Shown piece by piece: positions 1 through 5,746 of a DNA stretch of 11,906 nucleotides (its first letter is position 1; each line of letters starts with the position of its first letter). This DNA comes from CAYJMQ01 sp964371555 (lineage in GTDB: Bacteria > Bdellovibrionota > JACOXK01 > 2-02-FULL-40-11). The DNA lies in contig CAYJMQ010000056.1 of NCBI GenBank assembly GCA_964371555.1, positions 1 to 11,906 on the forward strand, read 5' to 3'. The notes below the pieces were generated by a model. The model made no database searches and was not told where the DNA came from. It worked only from the letters and a program-made list of their open reading frames with translations. A program made the position numbers and the translations under genes.

Positions 1-302
1 TTTCATCCAAATAAGCGGTTAATCTTAAAGTAATAGAGGGGATCCCTCGTCGCTTCGCTCCTCGGGATGACGTCGTGTCACTCACAACCTGATCGCGTTG
101 GCAGTTTCTTTTGGAGAACATCCCATCGGCTTCCAGACAAATTGATAGCCTCCGAACGAATGTGTGGTGCACTTACCACCGAAATGCAGATGGAAATGCG
201 CGATTTGGGAAACAGATGGCGGTCAGGTGGTGGTCATTGAACGCGACCGAGCCCCCTGTGACATATCGACCCTCAGCCGGTTAACAGGCCATCATTAACC
301 GA
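1..302. other. Gene-poor stretch, likely mobile-element debris
   Basis: I see no supportable gene here. All six frames are broken by stops. The longest open stretches are about 46 codons on the minus strand (roughly 82-222) and a plus-strand frame ending with TAA at 295-297. Neither has a recognisable start, ribosome site or domain. The stretch from about 80 to 300 is more GC-rich than the recombinase fragment that follows. It contains a small inverted repeat, GTGGT at 164-168 and ACCAC at 175-179 with a 6-base loop. The recombinase-like frame opens only at 285, directly after a TAA at 282-284, so the join between this stretch and the recombinase fragment is probably a deletion or insertion boundary. 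The origin of this DNA is unknown to me. Confidence 0.5.
36..68. repeat. Compact GC-rich palindromic repeat
   Basis: Two alternative hairpins overlap here. One pairs GAGGG (36-40) with CCCTC (44-48). The other pairs ATCCC (42-46) with GGGAT (64-68), enclosing CGCTTCG. A short GC-rich palindrome flanked by AT-rich DNA and lying outside any gene resembles the dispersed intergenic repeats (REP-like elements) of many bacteria. Only one copy is visible in this window, so dispersal is inferred. It could instead be a terminator-like hairpin for something to the left, although no T-run follows it. Confidence 0.4.
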
Positions 303-869
303 ATGAAACAGATGCTTGTAAATGAAAACATCGTAAATGGCATAATCCATGAGGCTAAAAGCTCTCATCATTCAGATGAGATAAAAAATAATATTAAGCA
401 GCAAAAAAACTCTGTTCAAAAAGCTCAAGCCTCCATTGAAACGATTTTAAGCCACTTACAAAGCATTCCCGCAGGCACGAAGGCTCAGAGCCTCTATAGC
501 CGCTTATCGCTCCTAGAAGAGCAAAAGCAGAAGTCTGAAGAAGAGTTAAATCGACTTAACACAGACCTTTTGACTAATGTCGAAGTCATTGAGCCCCGGC
601 AGTATCTGGAATTTTTAAATCTCTTGGTCTCTCAACTTGAAAAAGCCCCTCATGAACTCCAAAAACAACTCATAAAATCTATTATTCAAAAAATTATTGC
701 CCATCCCGATCAAATTGAGGTATTTATGCACGTTGGGACGTATGTTTTAGATTCCCCTGTCAATCCCCTGATCAAGTCAGAGGAGGGGAATGACAATGGC
801 GGTCTTGGGGACGACAATAAAAAAAATTTAATCAGGTGTTCGCATACCTTGACAACTGGTGGAGGTTAG
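303..869 (+). pseudogene. Serine recombinase C-terminal fragment (probable remnant)
   Basis: The 188-residue product is highly charged and helical. Residues about 15-95 form a coiled coil rich in K, Q, E and L. They are followed by a segment (about 98-150) in which LNLLVSQLEKAP leads to a QLIKSIIQKIIAHPDQIEVF-type strand and glycine. This matches the C-terminal coiled-coil part of large serine recombinases, which normally follows the resolvase catalytic domain, the recombinase domain and a zinc ribbon. None of those domains is present. The catalytic serine region and the zinc-binding cysteines are missing, and an in-frame TAA lies at 282-284, so the ORF opens abruptly at 285. No good ribosome site precedes the ATG at 303. 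I read it as a decayed remnant of an integrative element. Alternatively it is a small unrelated coiled-coil protein. The last 30 residues are low-complexity (G, N, D), and its stop overlaps the convergent FG-GAP gene by 4 bases. Confidence 0.55.
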
Positions 870-2455
870 GGTCCCGCGTGCCCCTGGCCTCCGCCAAGAC
901 CAATTCCAAATCGATCGGAGGCTGCTTTTCCGAGGATGGTAACATTACTATTTCCGGCGGTAATCGATGCTGCCAACGAATCGCTTCCCAAAATCACATA
1001 GACTGTCCCAGCATCGGCCCCTCCGCCATCATCATTATAGAGCGCAGTCATGGCGACATCAGGGAAACCATCGTTATTAACATCTCCTAATCCGGTGGTA
1101 CGGATGCCCATTGCATCGCCTGCCGATTTTCCTGTAACGGTCACATCACTGTTTCCCATGGGAATCTGAGATGCCAGAGAGGCGCCCCCATAATAAATAT
1201 GACTCGACCCACTAGTGTTTACTGTGCCGGTATCATCGGCGCCGGTAATGATATCGTGAAAACCATCGTCGTTAACGTCTCCCGCGCTTGCAATACTTCG
1301 ACCTAATCGATCATCAATCCCGGTGTCTCCCACAATAGTCACATTGGGCCCCACTGTTGCCATGGAAATAGTAGTGGCGCTTCCAAAACGTCGGCCATAG
1401 ATGATGTAGGAGGCGCCGGCATCCGTTCCTCCCACATTATCATCAAGAAAAGCGCCGATCCCAAAATCAGCGAATCCATCACCATTGACATCTCCAAGAC
1501 CAGAGATTGCCCTGCCAAACCGGCTGGTCGCTGAACCTCCCAAAAGGGACACATCAGCGCCAGCGCCAGCAATGTTAATAGTCGCTGAAAGAGAAGTCCC
1601 TCCAAAAAGGACGTATGAAGCCCCCGAACCTGCTGCCACATCCTCATTACCATAGGCTCCAACAATGACATCATCGAATCCATCGGCATTCACATCTCCG
1701 GCCGAAGAAACGAAATCTCCAAGACCATCATTTGTTGCTTTTCCAAGGATGGTAACATCGGTATCGGCAGTCGCCGCGATATTGATCGTGCCAGAAAAGG
1801 CAGTGCCGCCCCCATAAAGGATGTAGGCGGCTCCGGCATTGTTAGCTCCCGGTCCGTCATCATTTAGCCACGCTCCGACAATGAGGTCATCAAAACCATC
1901 GCCATTTACATCTCCCGCGCCGGAAGTCCCGTCTCTACCACCCAAACGATCGAGTAAGGCTTTTCCAAGAAGCGTCGCATCAACGCCACCGCCATTTAAC
2001 CGATAGTCCGCAGCAAGACTCGGATGGCCGTAAAGGATGTATATGGCTCCAGCATCGGTAGCAGCGTCATCATTGCCAAACGCTCCCATTACGACATCGA
2101 AAAAACCGTCGCTGTTTATATCGCCAGCGCTGTTTGCGTTCTCCCCTAAATAATTAGTCGCTGCTTTTCCAATGATGGTAACATTCACACCCGCGCCATT
2201 TAATGCGTAAGATGATGACAATCCCCCACTGCCGTAGAGAAGATAGACGGCTCCCGCGTCATTGGCCTGATCATCGTTTAGATCCGCGCCCATAATGATA
2301 TCAGAAATCCCATCGCCGTTAAAATCAGAGCCGATTGTTTTCGCGGGGGAATCAACAAGGGGGGCAACCAAATCCGAATGACGGGATACGAGCGCGGAAG
2401 AAAAGAAAAAAAGAAAACCAAAGACAGAAACGGCAAAAAAGAGCTTGTCTCTCAT
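866..2455 (-). CDS. Secreted FG-GAP repeat (integrin-alpha-like) beta-propeller
   Basis: The 529-residue protein starts MRDK followed by a hydrophobic stretch (residues 5-22), a plausible Sec signal peptide, so it should be exported. Seven tandem repeats of about 66-72 residues follow. Each carries a calcium-loop motif of the form D-x-N-x-D-G-x-x-D, at residues 44-52, 112-120, 182-190, 254-262, 322-330, 393-401 and 458-466. Each also has a G-A-x-Y-x-L-Y-G strand and a linker of the T-I-L-G-K-A-x-x-D-R-L-G type. Seven FG-GAP units correspond to a seven-bladed propeller. Repeat 1 lacks the linker strand, and the C-terminus (residues 504-519) supplies it, which fits velcro-type ring closure. Family knowledge suggests an extracellular or surface role in adhesion or carbohydrate/protein contact; the ligand is unknown. 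There is no anchor or sorting tail. The last residues (GGGQGHAGP) are glycine-rich and could be a natural end or a truncation by the neighbouring element. An A/G-rich AAGGGG lies only one base before the ATG. Confidence 0.85.
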   Translation of the reverse strand: MRDKLFFAVSVFGFLFFFSSALVSRHSDLVAPLVDSPAKTIGSDFNGDGISDIIMGADLNDDQANDAGAVYLLYGSGGLSSSYALNGAGVNVTIIGKAATNYLGENANSAGDINSDGFFDVVMGAFGNDDAATDAGAIYILYGHPSLAADYRLNGGGVDATLLGKALLDRLGGRDGTSGAGDVNGDGFDDLIVGAWLNDDGPGANNAGAAYILYGGGTAFSGTINIAATADTDVTILGKATNDGLGDFVSSAGDVNADGFDDVIVGAYGNEDVAAGSGASYVLFGGTSLSATINIAGAGADVSLLGGSATSRFGRAISGLGDVNGDGFADFGIGAFLDDNVGGTDAGASYIIYGRRFGSATTISMATVGPNVTIVGDTGIDDRLGRSIASAGDVNDDGFHDIITGADDTGTVNTSGSSHIYYGGASLASQIPMGNSDVTVTGKSAGDAMGIRTTGLGDVNNDGFPDVAMTALYNDDGGGADAGTVYVILGSDSLAASITAGNSNVTILGKAASDRFGIGLGGGQGHAGP

Positions 2456-2558
2456 ACCCCTTTTCTTGATTAGATTGTGATCTTTATTACTAAAAGAAAA
2501 CCATATTTTTCAGACTAAGTAAATTGAAATAAAAGCTACTGCAGAGGGAAAAGGAAAC

Positions 2559-2567
2559 TGCTATAAT
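2559..2567 (+). promoter_or_regulatory. Extended -10 promoter of the seven-gene cluster
   Basis: The sequence TGCTATAAT is an exact extended -10 element (TGn followed by TATAAT at 2562-2567). There is no recognisable -35 hexamer at 16-18 bases upstream, which is usual for extended -10 promoters. Transcription would begin near 2574, only about 5 bases before the ATG at 2579, so the first message would be nearly leaderless. It is the only strong promoter-like sequence I noticed on the + strand ahead of the cluster. Confidence 0.6.
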
Positions 2568-2578
2568 AAATCACTGCC

Positions 2579-3190
2579 ATGACATCAAAACCTACAGAGG
2601 AAAGACTTAAAAAAAGCCTTGAACTTTTAGGGTATTACAGGCTGCTCTTCAAAAATCATCCGCGCAAAAAATACTTTGTTCCACTGGCTGAGATCTATCG
2701 TTCACTTGAATGTTTTGATGAAGCGATTCAGATTTTAAAAGAAGGACTTAAATATCATCCTGAATATATCATCGCGCGCGCGCTGCTCGCTCAAACGTAT
2801 TTCCAAATGGGGTATTTTGTGCAGGCCAACCATGAAGCCCATAAAGCCATTGAATCAGACTTTCAGAATATTCTGGCTCTTAAAATATATATCCGAAGCT
2901 GTTTTAAGCTGGATCAGTTCGAGGCGTCCAAATATGCGATTGCTCAACTCTTTTCCATTTTACCGGATGATGATGAGGCAAAGGAGTGGAAAAGGGGAGC
3001 CCTGAATCCGCAATCGACTTTTTTTCAAATGCCAATCGGTAAAATCGAGGATTTTGAATTAAAACCACTCACCCCCAAAAACGACAAAAAAGAAGTGATT
3101 GACGCCCTGAACCGACTCCTTATAAAGATCGATCAACACAAGGGGCAAAACAGGGAGCAAAAAAGGGGGGGGCTTTGTCAACGGTTCTGA
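2579..3190 (+). CDS. TPR protein, first gene of the cluster
   Basis: The 203-residue protein has no signal peptide or membrane segment, so it is probably cytoplasmic. Three TPR-like helical pairs are visible at about residues 30-62 (LAEIYRSLECFDEAIQILKEGL), 63-96 (LLAQTYFQMGYFVQANHEAHKAI) and 97-130. They show the family pattern of small and aromatic residues. After a proline-rich linker (about 140-168) comes an amphipathic helix, EVIDALNRLLIKIDQ (172-186). TPR arrays bind other proteins; the partner here is unknown. The ATG at 2579 is the only reasonable start. It lacks a Shine-Dalgarno sequence and lies 11 bases downstream of the -10 element, suggesting leaderless-type initiation. The last 16 bases overlap aroQ, and the final codons pass through an A6-G8 tract that also serves as the aroQ ribosome site. 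A one-base slip there would change the C-terminus. Confidence 0.8.
   Translation: MTSKPTEERLKKSLELLGYYRLLFKNHPRKKYFVPLAEIYRSLECFDEAIQILKEGLKYHPEYIIARALLAQTYFQMGYFVQANHEAHKAIESDFQNILALKIYIRSCFKLDQFEASKYAIAQLFSILPDDDEAKEWKRGALNPQSTFFQMPIGKIEDFELKPLTPKNDKKEVIDALNRLLIKIDQHKGQNREQKRGGLCQRF
3163..3172 (+). promoter_or_regulatory. Ribosome binding site of aroQ inside a G8 tract
   Basis: The purine run AAGGGGGGGG sits inside the end of the upstream TPR gene. Its AAGGGG part lies 6 bases before a TTG codon at 3175. This supports TTG as the aroQ start, because the protein family begins just ahead of the conserved HGPNMNLLG motif and no ATG lies between. The tract length therefore sets the spacing of this ribosome site. 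Confidence 0.6.
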
Positions 3191-3639
3191 TTGTCCACGG
3201 TCCAAATATGAATCTGCTTGGTAAAAGGGAACCCTCTTTTTATGGGAAGGTGGGTCTCCGGAAACTGAACAAACATTTGGAAGACGTTGGAAAAAACCTT
3301 GAGATCAAAACCCTTTTTTATCAATCGAATGTGGAAGGAAATCTCGTCACAAAGATCCAGAAAATGGCTGAAAAAATCGATGGTCTTCTGATCAATCCGG
3401 CCGCCTATACGCATACGAGCGTTGCTATCCGGGATGTCCTGATCGCAATCGATATCCCAACTGTGGAAATTCATTGCACAAACATTTACAAACGGGAGCC
3501 TTTTCGTAAACACTCTCTTATATCGGATATTGTAGATGGCCAGGTTGTCGGTTTCGGTATTGAAAGTTATACACTGGGATTGGAGGCGCTCTCACGGCTG
3601 ATTCGAAAACAGGGAAACCCTAAAAAAATACAAAGATGA
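3175..3639 (+). CDS. aroQ: Type II 3-dehydroquinate dehydratase
   Basis: This cytoplasmic enzyme converts 3-dehydroquinate to 3-dehydroshikimate, the third step of the shikimate pathway to aromatic amino acids. At 154 residues it has the normal length of the dodecameric type II family. Visible motifs are HGPNMNLLGKREPSFYG (8-24), with the expected lid Arg18 and catalytic Tyr23; QSNVEG (50-55); INPAAYTHTSVAIRD (73-87), with Asn74 and His80; VEIHCTN (97-103), with His100; and FRKHS (110-114), with Arg111. All expected catalytic residues are present. Small departures from the common form are NPAAYTH for NPGAYTH, and HCTN where HISN is usual. The start is TTG at 3175, supported by an AAGGGG site. 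The gene overlaps the upstream TPR gene by 16 bases and the downstream peptidase by 4 (ATGA), so translation is likely coupled. The aroQ-peptidase order is also known from B. subtilis yqhS-yqhT. Confidence 0.95.
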   Translation: MSTVLIVHGPNMNLLGKREPSFYGKVGLRKLNKHLEDVGKNLEIKTLFYQSNVEGNLVTKIQKMAEKIDGLLINPAAYTHTSVAIRDVLIAIDIPTVEIHCTNIYKREPFRKHSLISDIVDGQVVGFGIESYTLGLEALSRLIRKQGNPKKIQR

Positions 3640-4700
3640 ACGCTTTTATTCAGGAACAATTTAAGAAAAAAAAGGCAGAGGCTTTCTTGATTTCAAATCT
3701 CCAAAATGTCCATTATCTGTCCGGATTTACAGGTTCAACCGCAATGCTTTTGATTACCTCTCATGAAAATTTCTTTTTTTCTGATTTCAGATACATGACC
3801 CAGGCCAAAAAACAGGTCAGGGGATTTAAAATCACCGAAGTCGCAAGAAACTCTGCCCAGTCTATCGCGTCTCAACTTAAAAAATTAAAATTAAAAAAAT
3901 TAATCTTTGAAGCGGGTTCACTCACCGTATCTCAATATGAATATTTTCGAAAAGGCCTTACTGGCGTCAAATTGATTCCGATGCATGAGGATCCCGCTTA
4001 TATACGGATGGTAAAGAAATCGTCTGATATTGCCAAAATTAAAAAAGCGATTCATGTCAACAAGCTCGCTTTTGATAAAACTCTGCCCCAAATCAGGCCT
4101 GGCTTGTCTGAAGCGGGACTCGCCTTCGAACTTGAAACCCAAATCCGGATGAATGGCGGAGAAAAACTGTCGTTCGACACTATCGTTGCTTCGGGACCGC
4201 GGGGGGCGCTCCCTCATGGAAGAGCCAGCTCAAAAGTTATGAAACGGGGGGAGCTCGTTACCATCGATTTTGGCACTGTTGTCGATGGCTACTGTTCTGA
4301 TGAAACCTGCACAATAGGACTTGGGAAGCTCGGCGAAGAGCAAAAGAAAATTTATGCGATCGTTAAAGACGCGCACGATTTTGCAATGGAGAAAATCCGG
4401 CCCGGGAAAAAAGGAAAAGAAATTGATCGCGTTGCCCGGGATTATATTTCAAAAAAGGGTTATGGAAAATATTTCGGACATAGCCTTGGACATGGGATCG
4501 GCATGGCTGTTCATGAACGCCCAATGATCAGTCATGTCAGCGAAGACATTTTAGATCAGGGAATGGTTTTTTCGATCGAACCCGGAATCTATATCCCCAA
4601 CTGGGGGGGGGTTCGAATCGAGGATTTGGTAGAGTGCACAAGGAGTGGAGGCAAACTGCTTTCTGAGATCAACAAAAGCTTGACAATTATTGATGTATAA
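3636..4700 (+). CDS. Xaa-Pro peptidase, M24B family (PepP/PepQ-like)
   Basis: This is a predicted cytoplasmic dinuclear-metal peptidase that cleaves next to proline, either an Xaa-Pro aminopeptidase or a dipeptidase. Its 354 residues match the short form of the family. Residues 1-125 form the creatinase-like N-terminal domain, and about 132-350 the pita-bread catalytic domain. The metal ligands expected for the family are all visible: Asp211 (TIDFG), Asp222 (SDETCT), His286 (GHSLGHGIG), Glu315 (SIEPGIY) and Glu329 (GVRIED). The supporting histidines are His194 (PHG) and His293 (VHE). The usual SDxTRT motif reads SDETCT here. The ATG overlaps the aroQ stop as ATGA and has no strong ribosome site, pointing to coupled translation. 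A G9 run (4603-4611) encodes the Trp-Gly-Gly-Gly loop just before the last metal ligand, so a slip there would inactivate the enzyme. PepP and PepQ cannot be told apart from the sequence alone. Confidence 0.92.
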   Translation: MNAFIQEQFKKKKAEAFLISNLQNVHYLSGFTGSTAMLLITSHENFFFSDFRYMTQAKKQVRGFKITEVARNSAQSIASQLKKLKLKKLIFEAGSLTVSQYEYFRKGLTGVKLIPMHEDPAYIRMVKKSSDIAKIKKAIHVNKLAFDKTLPQIRPGLSEAGLAFELETQIRMNGGEKLSFDTIVASGPRGALPHGRASSKVMKRGELVTIDFGTVVDGYCSDETCTIGLGKLGEEQKKIYAIVKDAHDFAMEKIRPGKKGKEIDRVARDYISKKGYGKYFGHSLGHGIGMAVHERPMISHVSEDILDQGMVFSIEPGIYIPNWGGVRIEDLVECTRSGGKLLSEINKSLTIIDV

Positions 4701-4705
4701 ATGAA

Positions 4706-5746
4706 ATGCGGGAAGACCCCTATAACCTTTTAAATGAAGCGGCTGTTTCCCTTAAGAAAAAAAACTTTGAAAAAGCGGCGCTCCTTTATCATGAACTCGG
4801 TGATTATTTCACAAAAAAAGGTTTTTACGACAAGGCCGTTGCCTCCTATCAGAAATCCCTTGCTTTGCTTTATAATCCTGATCTCTATATCCTGATCGCA
4901 AATATTTATGAAACGCTTCATCAAAGCTTCGCGGCTTTGGAGACGCTCAATCAGGCGCTGGAAAACCTGAGGCAAAAAGAACCGACGCATCCCCTTGTTT
5001 CTGTCATTCAACAAAAAATAGCAAAAACCGCCTCCCCGGCCGATAAAGAGGGGCAATGGGAAAATATGATGAGAGATGCCAACCTCCTTCTTGAAGAAAA
5101 TATTTTTTCTGACGCAAAAAAAATATATGAAAAAATTCTTTTGGATAACCCTGATCATGCCGAAGCAAAATTACGGCTTTCTGAAACGAAAGAAAAAGAG
5201 GCCGCCTTCCTGGGAAAGCGGGATGAAACCACTGTCTACGATTTGATCCAGTCCCTGGAAAAAGACCTGGGACTCCTCGAAGAACCCCCGGAAGAAAAAC
5301 TTGTGCAAACCAAAACACCGCTTCAATCCCTCCCGCGGGAAACAATTTATGATCTGGCCATCGGCTACAAGGAAATGGGCTTTTATTCCAAATCTATCGA
5401 TCATCTGCGGCAGGCCCTAAATACCCTTCCAGAAAACATGTCCAACGCCGATGTTTCATTTAAAGCTGACTGCGTTGCCTTGCTTGCCATCTGCAAGATT
5501 GAAGAAAAACATTTTTCCGATGCCATTTCTATCCTCGAAAAAACCCTGAAAGACCATGAAGAACAACTGCAAAAAATTCCCAAAGAATATCGGCTGGCAT
5601 TATTATATATTTTAGCGGAATCATTCGAAAGGAGCGGCGATTTGAGATCTGCTCTCTTTAGTCTCAGGCGCATCGAAAGAGAAGACCGGAAATACAGAGA
5701 TATCGATGACCGGATTAGAAAAATCAGATCGAAGATCGCTTCATAA
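4706..5746 (+). CDS. TPR protein between the peptidase and tamB genes
   Basis: The 346-residue protein lacks a signal peptide and membrane segment, so it is probably cytoplasmic. TPR-like helix pairs can be seen at about residues 5-32, 33-56, 57-90, 120-152, 212-242, 253-283 and 294-326. For example, AKKIYEKILLDNPDHAEAKLRL and SKSIDHLRQALNTLPEN show the TPR pattern of alanine, leucine, tyrosine and terminal proline. A charged, glutamate-rich linker (about 160-205) splits the protein into N- and C-terminal TPR blocks. The C-terminus is basic (RKIRSKIAS). Role and partner are unknown; its place directly before tamB suggests, by context only, a helper role around envelope assembly. An ATG at 4701 opens a frame that stops after 10 codons, so the start at 4706 is chosen. 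There is no Shine-Dalgarno sequence; the gap to the peptidase stop is 5 bases and the tamB-like gene follows with no gap. Coupled translation is likely. Confidence 0.82.
   Translation: MREDPYNLLNEAAVSLKKKNFEKAALLYHELGDYFTKKGFYDKAVASYQKSLALLYNPDLYILIANIYETLHQSFAALETLNQALENLRQKEPTHPLVSVIQQKIAKTASPADKEGQWENMMRDANLLLEENIFSDAKKIYEKILLDNPDHAEAKLRLSETKEKEAAFLGKRDETTVYDLIQSLEKDLGLLEEPPEEKLVQTKTPLQSLPRETIYDLAIGYKEMGFYSKSIDHLRQALNTLPENMSNADVSFKADCVALLAICKIEEKHFSDAISILEKTLKDHEEQLQKIPKEYRLALLYILAESFERSGDLRSALFSLRRIEREDRKYRDIDDRIRKIRSKIAS

Noticed and set aside
836..1090. 84-codon open frame on the + strand
   Set aside because: It lies entirely opposite or overlapping the recombinase end and the FG-GAP gene, has no ribosome site and no protein-like composition; a shadow of the FG-GAP repeats.
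1339..1689. 116-codon minus-strand frame inside the FG-GAP gene
   Set aside because: Same strand but another frame of a GC-rich repetitive gene; methionine-rich low-quality sequence with no motif.
866..2455. FG-GAP repeats as a CRISPR or direct-repeat array
   Set aside because: The periodicity is about 200 bases with diverged copies and matches protein repeats; there are no short identical repeats with unique spacers.
2472..2483. AGAT-TGTG-ATCT inverted repeat in the divergent intergenic region
   Set aside because: Only four base pairs per arm; does not match a known operator such as the CRP site and is expected by chance in AT-rich DNA.
3178..3513. 111-codon minus-strand frame opposite aroQ
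   Set aside because: The + strand frame has all type II dehydroquinase catalytic motifs; the reverse frame is a mirror product.
4701..4733. Alternative ATG at 4701 for the second TPR gene
   Set aside because: This frame stops after ten codons; the ATG at 4706 opens the long TPR frame.
5004..5345. 113-codon minus-strand frame opposite the second TPR gene
   Set aside because: Phenylalanine-rich translation of the reverse of glutamate and lysine codons; typical antisense artefact.
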